From the NCBI GenBank assembly GCA_950295325.1, contig OX485809.1, positions 39,279,081 to 39,343,080 on the forward strand: a stretch of DNA of 64,000 bases, in the 5' to 3' direction. The translations under genes were made by a program, and so were the position numbers. The notes beneath the pieces are model-generated. The model saw only the letters and a list, made by a program, of their open reading frames with translations, was not told the DNA's origin and ran no database searches. The stretch comes from Polytrichum commune (Eukaryota > Streptophyta > Polytrichopsida > Polytrichales > Polytrichaceae). Shown piece after piece: positions 20,759 to 33,828 of this stretch. Within the stretch, counting starts at the first letter, position 1, and every line of letters starts with the position of its first letter.

Positions 20759-23044
20759 AACCACCCCTCCCCCTGCCATTATCAACATTTATGGCACCGG
20801 CAGTCCGATTGTGAATGTGGGTTGTGATCATGTTGTTGTTCGTAGTGAGGCTAGGACGTCCTCTAAAGTAGTAGGTCCTGAGTCCACGAGTCAGAAATCT
20901 TTGTTCACTTCTGATAATGAAAATGAGCCGTTGGGTTCTAATTCTCATTTGGATGGAGTGGGTTCTCCTAATTTATCGCGAGAGACTCCTCATTTGAAAC
21001 CGGGTTTGAGATCTAATTCTAGGCGCCCGCTTATCCCACCATTGCATACACTTGGGCGTTGTGGTCAAGTTGTGAGGGTCCCGTGTATTGAACTCCCCGA
21101 TGTCATGTGGTTAGATGCCAATTTCTCAGAGTCTGACTACCTCTGGGGAACTGTCATGAATGAATATTACGAACTGACCCATGGTTTGACATTTTTGAGC
21201 GTCCAGTTGTATGGTGTTTTTGGGTTGCACGATGTACCCGAGGTCGTGGTAGAATGGGTGGATGAAAATGATGATGTCCTTGAAGTGCCCACACAACAAA
21301 TGTGGGCTCTTTCTGGGGAATATCCTAGTGACAATGATAGTGACTACCAACCGAGTGACCAAGGAGAGGAGGACCCCTTGGAAACCACGAATAAATTGAC
21401 TCCAAAAACCCGAACTTGGTTTATGGAATCTAATAGGACGGACCATGAACTTGGCATCGGGTATGGGGATTTTGACTATCTAGATGGGTTATCCGAGAAA
21501 GAAAGGTTTGCGGAACACATGTGGAATTCGCCGGTATCGTCCATTCCACATGTAGAGTGGCGAGGTGGGTCCGAAGGTTTCAAGGACGGATTGGGCGAGT
21601 TTGAGAGTTTAGAGGAATATTTGATGTTGTTTTGGCCGCTAAACATGATGCGTAAAATTGTACGAATGACGAATTTGTATGCCGGTCGATCTAACGGGGA
21701 AAGTGGCACATTAGGTGGGCCAAAGTGGGTATATTTGACCGTGTCCGAATTGAAATCTTGGTTTGCAATTGTAATTTTGATGGGTCTAAAAAAAATTCCA
21801 AACCAAAGGTTGCATTGGTCCTCTACTGATATGTTCCATTCGCGAGAAATTAGCTCTATAATGTGTAGAAGAAGATTTGAGGACATATTGAGATGTATAC
21901 ATCTTGTTGATAACGACCACATAACTACAAATAAAGATGAACCAAGTTATAGCAAAATCGCCAAATGTGAGTGGTTAGTGCGCGAGCATAATGCGTTGTA
22001 TTCCCAATATTGGCAGCCCGAGCAAAACCTTACCATTGATGAGATGATGGTAAAGTATTGTGGGAAATATTCACCTATTAGACAATATATGAAGGCAAAG
22101 CCCACTCAATATGACATAAAAATTTGGTGTTTAGCAAATAGTGTGTCAAAGTATGTCCAAAAAATGGAGGTTTATTGCGGTAAAAGTGAAGAATGTGAAG
22201 GTGAAGATCAAAATACCGGTTACAAAGTGGTGACTAGTTTAGTGAGCGGGTTAGAGCACGTGGGACATGTGATCACTTGCGATAATTGGTTTACAAGTCC
22301 AATTTTATTTTGGGATCTTTTGAAACTCGGTTTCAGAGCTACTGGGACTTGCAGAACCAATAGGCGAGGTTGGCCAAGTGCATTGACAATTGACAAGGGT
22401 AAAGCCGTTAGAGCAGTTCCTCGTGGTACAATGTGGTGGCGAATGCACGCATCACATCAAATGGCTGCTGTCACTTGGCTTGACAACAAGCCGGTGACAA
22501 TTTTGACTACGGCTGTGTCCCCCATAGATATAATAAATGACTTGTTTGTGGGCAGATGGCATAAAATGCCGTAAAAGACATCCCTTGCTCACCCGCATTG
22601 GTACATTACCAATACCACATGCGGGGAGTAGATGTGCAAGATCAATTGCGGGGCAATTATTCTGTACAAACACGGGATCACAAATGGTGACATAGAATTT
22701 TGTTACATTTATTAGATACATCTCTTGTCAATGCATATATTTTGTACCGTCCTCGTATGCAAAGGATGGGTGAAAATGTGATGAGCCGAGTAAAATTTCA
22801 CTGTGAAGTGGCCACCAAGATGTGTACTTCGAATGTGCAGCGCAGGCGTGTCAATCCTCATCGAGCGGGCATTCCCAACCCGGATGCGTTGCATTATACC
22901 TTGTTTTGGACACGTAGCGAGGGAAAAGTAACGCGAAGAAAGTGTGTTGTATGCGGGAAGCGGCAACAATTCTATTGCCCCACATGTGGAGACATTCCAG
23001 TTTGCATGGGCGATTGCTTTGTAGCACACCATAGTAATTGTTGA
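20733..23044 (+). pseudogene. piggyBac transposase (DDE_Tnp_1_7 type), inactivated
   Basis: The first frame gives 613 residues (20733-22574). LTIDEMMVKYCG (about 443-454) holds the first catalytic Asp and VITCDNWFTS (about 512-521) the second. The frame then stops. A second frame from about 22566 continues the family with MRGVDVQDQL (third catalytic Asp), then meets TGA at 22688-22690 where the family normally has Trp. It ends in a Cys-rich finger (CVVCGK...CPTCGD...C...H...C) at 23044, the usual piggyBac C-terminal DNA-binding domain. So one frameshift, near an A-run at about 22563-22576, and one nonsense codon separate the parts. The acidic N-terminus and insertion domain are otherwise well preserved, which implies recent death. 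Confidence 0.93.
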
Positions 23045-23782
23045 TGATCATGTACTATTCGCATGTCATTTGCGATTTTTATTGAGATTTTTTTCCAAGT
23101 CCATATGTGTCATGATTTATGTACACTCTAGTATGAGTAAGGATTTATGAGAATGAAGAATGTAAGGGTGATTTTTTTTATTTTTTTTATTACTTGTTAC
23201 CTCCCACCTTTCCGAGGCAATCAAAGCCTAGCATTGGTAGAAGAGCCCGAGTGATTGAAGTGGGGAAAGGGGGCCTCAATCCTTGAGGTGGTTCAACCGA
23301 TTTTAGAGGAGCATTGATAGTGTGTTATGAGCCGGCCCCATGCTCCAAACCATGCTCCAAACCGGGCTGGACATGGGGCAGTAACAAAAATTTCAGTTTT
23401 TGGGCCCAATCTCATTGCTTGGAGACTTCAGAGTCCCATATCTTTTTTTCCACACCTCAGAATTTGACGAAAAAAATTCCACATGAGGGTCACAATGTTC
23501 TTTACATGTGGTAAAAATTTCAGATGATTTGGAGCACTTCTAAGTACTCTGAATCCAGCATAAGTACGAAGTACCCCCTGCCCGAACAATTTCCATCAAT
23601 CTTCTCAACGGTGGCATTTTCTCAAAAATTGTGCGATCTTGTTGATCTTTTTTTCATAAACAAGCTATGTAAGTCTTCTTTAGTTTCAACGGTGCCGATC
23701 GTGAAAATTACCCCACACAAATAAGAAATTGAGCTTGCTACAATAGCTAATCAAGAAAACATGACCTATGCTAAAACACCCC

Positions 23783-23796
23783 CGGTCCTTTAGGGG
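23783..23796 (-). repeat. Right terminal inverted repeat of piggyBac element
   Basis: CGGTCCTTTAGGGG directly before TTAA; exact reverse complement of the left terminus. Confidence 0.97.
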
Positions 23797-23800
23797 TTAA

Positions 23801-26274
23801 GATAGAAGACTAGTTAATTACATGTCATGACTTGAATCTAATTGGTGTTTGAGCATCTTAAATCCTACTTTAAAAACCTCAATTGCAAAACCTCAAGAAT
23901 TCAGTAGCGGGAAACTTGGAGTGATAAAGATCGGTTCCACTCATGGTTGAAGGGTAAGTAAAAAGTAAATGAGGGAATCGTCACAAGACATTGAGAGAAG
24001 GACATGGCTCAATACTTGCACAAAAAAATTTAGTACGTGTAGTGGATCGATTTCTCTTCATTTCGCAATGGTGAACGTGGTCTGAATTTTTGCTTTATGC
24101 TCTATGCTTTACTTTCTTATATTCTACAAATCTACAAATATGATGACCGATCAAGAACATTGGAAGAGCTGAAAGAAGAAAGTCTCATAAGACAACATGT
24201 AGACAACTTCAAAGGGGAGGGGATAACCGACTGTTGATCTAGAACATAAGTAGTGTATACACTCACATACACCTTCTACTATAATTCACACATACTTTTC
24301 AAAAAGAATATCAAGCTTAATCCATGCGAGTCATTTCAAGAAATTTTGACTACTGAGATAAATTCATTCGCATCCAAACTCAATCCCTACACACATCAAC
24401 TCTAACCTCTCCAAGTGACTCCATAAGCAGGTGGCATGAATTAAAATGAATTTCCAAGACAATGATGTGTAGTAGATCAAATGGGGTGATGCTCCAAGTG
24501 ATAAGAGTTGAAAATCTCATAAGAGAAAATTTGAACTAATCATGCATGTATCCAAGTTCTTGGACAATGTCGAAGGATACTTGCTGAAGATCAGAGGTGC
24601 AAACATACAATAAATCACGAAAACAACCTTGGTCTACGCAAGCTCTGAACATGATATGTGTAAGGTAGTCTGGGGTGGAACGATTTGACAGAAAGGAAGG
24701 GTGAGATGATTTTTGCAATTTGGTTTCAAAGATGTAAACATCAGAGTTTGGGTGTGTAACTTGTAGGCTCAGGGGGGTCATTGGCAAAAATTGTAGAAAC
24801 AACGTGCAATAAAGAATAAGGTCTAATATATTCATTGTAGATAAATTTTGCAAAAAAAATACATATAATACAAGGGGTTTTAAAATTATGAAACATGTTT
24901 ACATGTAAAATACCATCACATATAATGGCCTCTTTTATTTGGTCAATATATGTAAAATAGCGTGGAAACAATTATTAAGGGTAGCGGGTCTAGGATAGGG
25001 TATGTGCTAGTGAATGAAAAGAGGTAATTTTTGGTTGAAAAAGCTTGGATGGATGACTTTGCAAGCTAGCTAACTTGAAAGATATTGAACCAACATATCC
25101 AATTTGGAGTCAATGTTCTCTACCTACATGTCAGGAGGGAAAATTTCAGTGCGTTGTTTAAATTACAATCTTCTTTCCAATTTTCTTTAGCAGTATAAGT
25201 AAAATAGGGTATTTTGAAATGATTCCCCCAAAAAATTAGAATTACTAATAGGGTGTATTAAAATACAAGCATTTACCTTTATTTTGAAAAATACCATACC
25301 TTATAATATTTTCTGCAAGGTAAATAACCCCCCAATAAATAGGTTATGAGCACGTGTATGCATTAATATAAGAGGGAGTGACCCCCCCCCCCCAAGCTTG
25401 TAGAAAAAATGATCTCAAACCTCCTCTCTTTCGAAGCTTGGATGGAAGAGCAAAAAACAACAAGTAATAAGAAGGTAAACAATTCAAAAATATATCCAAA
25501 ATTATCACTGCAAAGTCCATTTAATGTTTATAACTTCCAATAAGAATCGCCACAAATGAACTCAGTAAGCTTTTGAAATAGTTCAACACCTGTTTCAATG
25601 CCATCTTTGGGGTAATGATTGCCTGCTATCTTACTATGAAATCACATTTGTACTAGACATTATAGACATCACATCTCGTCAATGGAGAGCTTTTGCTTTT
25701 AAGAAAAAAAACAATGCAGTTGTATCAATCAGAATCTTCAGACTATAATACACCTGGATCCATTTCACTTCACTTAAAGGACCACACCGTTAACAAAAAT
25801 ACCACCAGAAACAGAACAAAATTAGGAAAATTCAAAGAAGCAAGAACTTCAACTCACACCCAAGCAATTCACACATAAAAACTGAGACTTTTGAAACTTT
25901 TTGGCACCTGAACTGAAATCCACCCACCTCGGATTGCAGTATGAGGTAAATTTATGGCAATCCCAATTGAATAATACCAAAATCAAAACTCCAAAGTATA
26001 TATGTAAACTCCCCCACCAATTCACACAAGAAAAACAAGGAATGTTGAGATCGTTTGGCATTTAAGCAAGCTGAAACCCGCCTTGGATTCTAGTGATCAG
26101 ACAAAACCAAATTTGAACTCTAAAAAACTGACTCTTAAGAACCAATCATAAAAGAAAGATCATGGTGATTTATGGGATTTGACTCACCGGAGGTTGTAAT
26201 GTGATTGATATGGTAGCCACACCGGGGGGTCCAACCGGGGCCTAGCCCACTTGGCCGGTGCGCGCCCCTCCCCC
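23801..26274. other. AT-rich interval without recognised gene
   Basis: No frame here has a recognisable signature. The longest, on the minus strand at 24536-24971 in two frames, could be a decayed exon but matches nothing I know. A C13 run lies at 25382-25394. Confidence 0.5.
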
Positions 26275-27668
26275 CTGTCGCAACCTTTGCTAATGCCTTT
26301 TAACTTATCTTGACCGCTTGCCAACTCTAGCAAGTGCCACGAGCTAAACTTGCACATCCAACACACGTACATACTTAGCTCCCCATACCGCGGACCTCCA
26401 AGCTCATGGGTTGGTAACCGACCCTCTTACACATGCATTCAAGATTCTCCACTTAGTAGGTAGTCAATGATTAGATGTGGATTTTCATTCATGGATGTCC
26501 ATTCTTGAATTGATCATCCTGTTGCCAAAACAATATTATAACAACATGAAGCATAGTTGCCGAGTATGCTCTGGGTGGGGTCGGTTGGCAACGCCACCTC
26601 ACCCATGTAAGCCTCTAGGACTTTGGGCAGGGCCCCTACCCATTGTCAAAAAATCTTTTGTCTCTCTCCTAAGAGTTGGGGCCAAGTAGACATTTTTCCT
26701 TAGCCGCTAGAGGCGCAGTCCCCCAAGAGCTTCATACGTCCATAACTTCCTTGTTTGATCTTTCAATCTAACAAGCAACCAATCTATCGACATCTCCTCT
26801 TTACGTAGACGCCAATAGACTCTTCTTTTGCCCCATTTGGGCAAGTGAGGAAGTTATGGCTATTCTAATTTAGGCAGTCCCAAGATCCACTCCCAGGTCA
26901 CTGTTGTCCAAGGGCTCTGTCCTTAGGCAACGTCCTATTCAAATTGCCATATCTTCTAGATCACACCTCCGATTGGGGAGTTCTTAAGCTACTCATAGCT
27001 CATGGTAATACCCTTGTGACCCCTAATCTTTGTGGGTGGGAAGGGTTCTCAATGCCCGGGGCCCTCACCCACACTAGAATTATTTAGGCCCTCTCACCTA
27101 TGGTACCACAAGTGAGATAGCAATGACATGGGAGTGGCGCTCGGGTTGCCGAGGTTACAATAGTCATAACTTCCTCAATATTTGCTTGAATGTGGCAGGA
27201 AGAAGTCTATTGGCATCTACGCAAAACAACAGTGGCTAAGGGAAAATGTCTATTTGGCACCAACTCTTAGGAGAGAGACAAAAAGTTACTTGACGGTGGG
27301 GTAGGAGCCTTGCCAAAATCCTAGAGGCTTATATGGGTGAGGCGGCGTTGCCGACTGACCCCACCCGAGGCAAAAAAAACATAGCATCCACGGGATATGC
27401 CTTGGATTGTTGTAATGTTGCTCTAGCAATGCGATGATCATCTCAAGGGTAGACTTCCATGGATGAAAGTCCACATCTAACCATTGGCTACCTATTAAGG
27501 GGAGAGTCCTTAATGCATGTGTAGGAGGGTTGGTTTATGAGCTTAAAGATCCGCAGTATAGGAGGCTAAGTATGCATGTGTGTGGGATGTGCAGATTAGC
27601 GCTTGTGACACTTGCTAGAGTTGTGAAGCAGTAAAAAAGTTAAGGGGCGCTAGCACGGGTTGCGACAT
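26275..27668. repeat. Long imperfect inverted repeat (foldback-like element)
   Basis: The left arm (about 26275-26870) starts TGTCGCAACC and the right arm (about 27145-27668) ends GGTTGCGACA. Arms stay alignable over roughly 500 bp at an estimated 75-85% identity by eye, for example the shared blocks TCTCTCTCCTAAGAGTTGG and GATGCCAATAGAC. About 275 bp separates them. No target duplication is clear. It could be a foldback/MITE-like element or two old insertions of one repeat in opposite orientation. Confidence 0.75.
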
Positions 27669-27734
27669 AAAGGCTTTTTATGGGTTTAAACAAGCCTCTA
27701 GACCATGATATAGTAAGATAGACTCCTTTTTTAG

Positions 27735-28780
27735 TGAGATAAGAGTGCTAAGGGCATATGTTGATTACAATCTCTATTTTTTTAAGGAGGGAGGAAAAAC
27801 AATTATACATATTTTTTATGTAGATGATCTCTACATGATTGGTGATCATGTAGAGAAAAGCAATTGGCTGCGAGAAGAAATCAAGAAACAATTCTCCATG
27901 ACCGATTTAGAAACTCCTACTCACTCACTAGGAATTGATTTCATATTTTGTAAGCATCAAATCACTATGACTCAAAGGAGGTACATAACAACTCTATTGG
28001 AGGAATTTTGGACTCATGAACTACAATTTTTCCCCACTCCTATGTTGGAAGGGACTAAGCTTAAAATGTATATGGAGCAACCCTACATTGATGCAAAATT
28101 GTATCAAGGAATGGTAGGAAAGCTAATCTATTTGATTCAGTCTAGACCCGACATAGCTTACTCAGTTAGCATCGTCAGTAGATACATGAACCAACCTCAA
28201 GCACCTCATATGCTAGTAGTTAAACACATCTTTAGGCACATGAAGGGGACTAAGAATTTGGGTTTGTGCTACAAACAAGGAGATTCAATATATCTTAATT
28301 GGATATGCAGACGCAAATTGGGTAGGAGTTTTGCAGGATTGAAAATCTATTTCTAGATAGATTTTTAGGTTAGGAGTGACATCCATTGCCTAGAATAGAA
28401 AAAAAAACTATGATAGCACTATCTTCAACTGAAGCTAAGTATATGGCACTTACAAAAGGCACAAAAGAGGCCACGCCGCCACATTATTACGCAAACTACT
28501 CCAACTTGAAGAAACTCAAGTACTTCAAGATACAACTCCAACCATGATTTTAGGGACAATCGAAGAAGTTTAAGGTTAGCTCACAACCCAATTTTTCACT
28601 CTCGGACGAAACACGTGGACATCCAACACCACTTCTTTTGTGAAAATGTAGAGTCATGCCAAGTCACCCTAGATTATGTTTCCACCAGAAATCAATTGGC
28701 TAACATCCTTACTAAGCTCTTGGGCAGAACAACATTCGAAAGATTGAGAGCTCAACTCGGATTAGAATGGATCACAAAAT
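27735..28780 (+). pseudogene. Ty1/copia pol remnant (RT and RNase H)
   Basis: An open segment (27745-28356) encodes the C-terminal half of a copia reverse transcriptase: FYVDDLYMIGD catalytic motif, MTDLETPTHSLGIDF, then YQGMVGKLIYLIQSRPDIAYSVSIVSRYMNQP and HIFRHMKGTKNLGLCY. The RNase H part (YADANWVG, then SSTEAKYMAL, TKHVDIQHHF and QLANILTK) follows to about 28780 but is broken by several frameshifts and stops. Gag, protease, integrase and LTRs are absent nearby, so this is a truncated fossil. Confidence 0.88.
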
Positions 28781-29171
28781 GATCTTATTCATATTAAGAA
28801 AAAAATTGACTCCTCCTATAGAAATAGAAATCTTGACATGACACTAGATAGGGAGGAGACTCGGTATTTGCAACATAGATAGGCATCTTGATGACGTAAA
28901 GTCTTGATTCCATTTCATAACCATTGTCACAAATATGAAGGCGTTCTAAGTCTTCATCATGAACGAGAGGAGGTGTAAAAACCTCAGTATACACGCCATA
29001 GTCTTCACTGCTACAAGCAGTCAAAGGACTGGTTGGCTAATTAGCACACAAAAAGTTATTTAATTTCTATCATCCACGGCCTCCTTCTAGGCACAGTTAG
29101 TCAAGCTCAAGTCTGATCTCACTTGTATATAATGAACCATTGTTCATTTGGAATATATCAGCACAGTTGCT
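28781..29171. other. 3' flank of lectin gene
   Basis: No gene seen. It contains the 3' untranslated region of the minus-strand lectin gene; I cannot place a clear polyadenylation signal. Confidence 0.5.
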
Positions 29172-31401
29172 TCAGTTGTTGGTTGGAGCCACAATGGCAC
29201 CCAGCTGGTCGAGAAGATCCCCAGAGCGTCCGAAGAAGCCCACAACACGTCCCTTTGTGGACGAAGCAAAACAGGCTCCTCCCACAGTGTTGCCATAAGG
29301 CCCATAGGTCCTCTTGTTACTGGTGATGAACTGGAGGGATCGAATCAAGTCGGCCACATTTGCTCCTCGCCCGTGTGTGCCCAGGACTTGCACCACGTAC
29401 TCACCGGGAAGCAGGTTGATCTGCATGTGGAGCGAAACAGTGATATAAAATCATCGTGTCAAACAAATTAGTACTATTATAAGTCAGATTATCTAAATTC
29501 AGATCATACGTGATGGTAATCACATTGCAATTCATAAATTATCGCACACTATTAGTTGGTCCAACCCAAAATGCGACAAATGGACATGGCTGCACATGAC
29601 TTGATCCGGACTCCTTGTTCGCAGACATACTTTAGCCATGTCGACATTGACATTTTATATGCAGCTACACATGTCACACTAGTTGACTCAACATAATTAA
29701 AACTGGTCTCTACAGATGACTGAGGAGACAACCATCAACATATAACAATTTGTGTATATATGTAGCAGCTATCAGATTAGTTCCAAAATTTGTACTGCGT
29801 TAATCATATTCGTGAGACACTTACCACCACAGTTTGGCCTTGTGCGGTGCCATGTGTGGGAGCCTCGAACCTCTCGCCGCCCTGGAGGTACGTGACCTGG
29901 AGCCTGGAAATGTATTGGCCCGTGTACACGACCTTGATTTGGTAGATCTCGCCACGGCCCTCGTAGAAGGCAGAGCCTCCGGCTCCTCCCCAGGCCTCGC
30001 CCGCAAAGACTGGCAGTAGTGAGGGACGTGCCACGAAGGCGCCCAGCTGATCCACCATCCAACCGCAACGCCCGTAAAATCCCAACACCTGGGCGTTCGG
30101 GAGTGTCTGGAACCTAGTTCCGGACACATTGCCAAACGGCCCGTAGCATCTCTTGTTGCTGATGAGTGTCAGCGAGGTCACCAGCGTGAGCGTGCCGTAC
30201 GCTATGCCTTGAGTTCCCGTCACTTGCACCAGGTATTCGTCAGATTCGAATACAATCTGCACGAGTCGCTCAAGAATATGGATTTAATACTAGACATGCA
30301 GGCAGATTCAACAAGCGGCCAACATTTGGCCGTGTTACGTCTGTAATATGTAGTCGATCCGTTGTCACACTTTATAATCTTGGCACATAATTTGCCCCGT
30401 AATGAATTAGTAAGTAAAGCAAGCTACTGTATAAATCCATCGAAGAGACTGCTGTGAATGTTAAACACGCATACATGACCACCTTATAGGATTGTATATT
30501 ACCTTATCAACGATACCACAGTTCGCTCCGCTGCGACCATGTCTAGCAGCCAAAAAGCCCTGATTGCCCTGAGCATATTTCACGTTGAGAGAGATGATTG
30601 CATACTCGTGCTCCACATCGATTTCTACGATCTTGTCCGCTCTCCCGTCGTAGAACTGTGCTCCTCCAGTACCTCCCCATGGCCCCTCAGCTGAAAAAAT
30701 GTATGGATCACAAAAATTGGTGAACATACCGATGCTGTCCAGAAACATGCCAGTCTTGCCAAAGAATCCCATCACCTTGCCGTGTGGGGAGCTCTGGAAC
30801 TGGCGCCCGGCCACCGCTCCAAAGGGACCGTAGGTTTTCTTGCTGGTGACGAAGGTGAGCGAGGTGACAACATCATAGGCTACGCCGGCAGCAGGAGCGC
30901 TTGTTCCTTTCACTTGCACCAAGTACTCCGTTGGGAAGTCCAATGTAATCTATCGTCACAACAGTATGTCGTGCTCAGAGTTAATACACGACAATATAAA
31001 AGAAGCTTAATTTAGCAACCCTGATATATGAGTTGGAAAAACACAATGACCAGCGCATTGCATCTCGAAAGTAAGCTAGAATTTTATTGCCGGATGTCAA
31101 GGGAGAGACACATTGATGGCATTGTTGATTAGCAGCCGATTACTTACTCAGAGATGTAACTACGTACCGTGAAAGTGCAATTGCATTGCCCGCTTTTCCC
31201 ATGCTGACCGGTCGTGAACTTTGCGTCCCCTTGCCGGTAGGCGGTCTTCAGGGAATAGACGACGCAGTTGGAATAGGTGACCGTGATTTGCACGATGTCG
31301 CCCACTCCATCGTAGAAAGCATCTCCTCCTGGACCTCCAAAGGGGCCCTGTGGGACCACGATCTCCCTCCGATCGGTCGTCACTGATGCGCATGCGGACA
31401 T
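29172..31401 (-). CDS. Jacalin-related lectin with three jacalin domains, four exons
   Basis: Exons on the minus strand are 31401-31168, 30949-30503, 30256-29825 and 29420-29172 (stop TGA). All join in phase 0 at donors GTACGT, GTAATA and GTAAGT and acceptors ending AG, giving 453 residues. The start is the ATG at 31401 ([13 protein letters not shown]), since upstream frames lack an ATG. Each domain begins G-P/A-W/F-G-G-x-G-G-x-x-F-Y-D/E-G (about residues 20, 160 and 305) and ends G-F-F/Y-G-x-x-G-x-x-x-D (about 145, 290 and 435), the strands and loops that bind sugar in the jacalin beta-prism. No signal peptide is evident, so a cytosolic or nuclear mannose-type lectin is likely, as for many plant jacalins; sugar specificity is inference. 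Every intron splits a domain at the same point, before the EYLVQV strand. No break is seen. Confidence 0.92.
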
Positions 31402-31588
31402 GATGATCAGATGGACTCGTGCAGTAGTATTGCGAATAACTGAGGCCACTCAAGAAGGGAATCGGATCACTCGAAGCTCTAAAAAATCTCTCACAAGTTC
31501 CACTGATCAGTGACCAAGCATGCACGCAGCTGGAGAGCAACCTTGTTGATGCCGAGTAAGTTTGATGTAAGTGAGGCCTTGCCCATCG

Positions 31589-31595
31589 ATTTATA
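31589..31595 (-). promoter_or_regulatory. TATA box of the lectin gene
   Basis: TATAAAT on the minus strand, 188 bases upstream of the lectin ATG, implying a 5' untranslated region of about 155 bases. The same TATA-bearing segment recurs at about 33715 and 38021, where no lectin exon follows. Confidence 0.55.
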
Positions 31596-33828
31596 GGCGT
31601 TCGGGTCCCAGCTTTTGATTCCTAGATAATCGTGGATGCTTTCACAAGTAAGCCCGCGTCCTGTGAGGATGAAGAAGGTGCTTTCTCATGGACCTCTTGT
31701 GACCCCATAGAAGGCACATGAAAAATATGAAAAATTGACAATATCACCGTCATATTATCACCGTCATATGTTTGGAGCATCATGGATTGTGGGTCCTGCA
31801 TTGCAAAATCTAGCAATGCATAAAGAAGACCTAGACATGTCAAAAACACTACTTGCTTTCGATCATTCCATAGCCCCTACTATGGGGTTCTTTACACCAT
31901 GGATCATGAAGTCGTCCCAAGGCCTTGTAAAATCTTTGATTGGTTGTTGAACGCGTCCCAAGTTTACACCAAGGAATAAATGTCAAAGTGACCATGAAGT
32001 TCGAGGTCCCCAAAAGGCATATTTTAAGGCCTACATTATCCATTGACATGGTCCAACGGTTTTTTGCATTGGGAGAGGCAAAAGAGGTTCTCTAATATTA
32101 AATACCCTATATTTCTTACAAATTTTTGATAGCCTTTAATTTTTAGCCGAGGATGAAGGGCGGGGGGTGCATTGTGAATTGGCATCTTAACAACGGGATT
32201 GCATTGTTGTGGTATGGCAAGAAGAAAACACAATAGAAATTGATTACACCAAGAAGATTGTAATGGAGAATGCAAGTAGAGTGCAACCTTAAAATTTGGA
32301 CCCTTAAGAAACACATTTGTCCAACATTTGCAGGATAACAAGAGTGTGTATGACAAAATTTATTGAAGAATTTCAAACATCAAATATTTTCTCAAATATA
32401 ACTCTTCGTGGCAACGTTTAAACATAATGAAGTTTAAAGTATCCTTAATGAAGAAAAACCTCCATGGAATATAATTGAGCCCTTCATCTTCATTGATGAA
32501 GTAAAATGTGGTCCATTGCTTTTTGCATCACATACTTACTTTCATCCATCCCATTTGAGCGTACATAGTATTTAACTTAGGATACCCTTATTCAAGGCAA
32601 TGTTTAACTTTAAATATAATAAAATTACATATGCTATATTTGCATGGTGTTTTTTTATAAGGGGTTTCCAACATTAATTCGGCCCCTATATTTTATATGA
32701 AAATCTTCAAAATTTTACCTCAACTGAATATTAAATACCCTATATTTTATCGCATGTCGTTTCCAACATACCGCCAATGCCCACTCCCCCTCCGGGGGAA
32801 AAATGTAGGGGCCCATGGCAAAGAAATGTTGTTATTAATAAAATTTTGATGAAATTGATTTTGGGGAAGAGAAGATGAAGACAAGAGATGACAAAAATAT
32901 GGTCAAACTTGGATTTTTCTCAAAGTTGCCCATTTTGGGCTTATATTCTAAAAAATCAACACATTCACTTCTTTGTGCATTCTCATTCCTCTTGGTCCAC
33001 ATTCGGTTTACACCTAGTGAGGGGCTTAAAGGCTTTGTAAATTGATTATTTAAGAAATCGGACCATGGAAGTCGGACCACAGAAAAATGCCATCTTCCAT
33101 GGTCCAACTTCATGGTATGTTGTGTAAACCGGCCCTAAAGAAACTGGAGATAGAGGCACACAATATGTAGGCATGTTGCTTCCACCATTGTTGTAAAAAA
33201 CACATTTTTGTTGTGTCTTGTTCCTCTCTCTTTGACCAAGCCTTCTTCTTTGATACCACCTTCCATTTAACCCAATATTTGGAAGGAAATTGTTTGTGTT
33301 GCTTGGCTAGGGAGAATGAACGGCTCCAATGTCTTAGGCCACTTGTGGCGGAGATTGATAACCATGACTCATGCTGCATCTTGTAGTTGAGTGGGATTCC
33401 CTCAGTTGTCTTCTCTTTTCATGCACACACAACACTGGACTTGTTATGCAGTGGCCCATAGTCCATTTTCAAAATATCTTGGAGCCCTCTCACATAGTTC
33501 ATAGACACCTCTTGAGATTTTGTACTTGGCATTCAACAAACGTATGCAATGCCACTATCATATGAGTTTGCAACATTGTCGGTACATGTATTGTGGACAA
33601 ATATTATTGTATACGTGACATTGAATATGGAACCAACTTTGACATGTCACTAATGACCTACCTTAGTCTACTATAGTTTGTTTTCATAGTACATGGTCCA
33701 ATCCATTGCTCATCAATTTATAGGCATTCGGGTCCCAACTTTTGATTCCTAGAAAATCATGGATGCTTTGACAAGTAAGCCCACGTTTTGTGAGGATGAA
33801 GAAGGTGCTTTCTCATGGACCTCTTGTG

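Larger units (their letters stand above)
18057..23800 (+). mobile_element. piggyBac-family DNA transposon, complete ends
   Basis: The element (18061-23796, 5736 bp) is bounded by direct TTAA target duplications (18057-18060 and 23797-23800) and perfect 14-bp terminal inverted repeats, CCCCTAAAGGACCG at 18061-18074 and its complement at 23783-23796. TTAA targets and a CCC(C)TA terminal motif are diagnostic of piggyBac. It contains a 121-codon frame, a piggyBac transposase gene and a repeat-rich left third. A small GCCCCC-A-GGGGGC hairpin (18079-18091) follows the left terminal repeat. Intact ends mean it could still be moved by a transposase supplied elsewhere. Confidence 0.95.
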
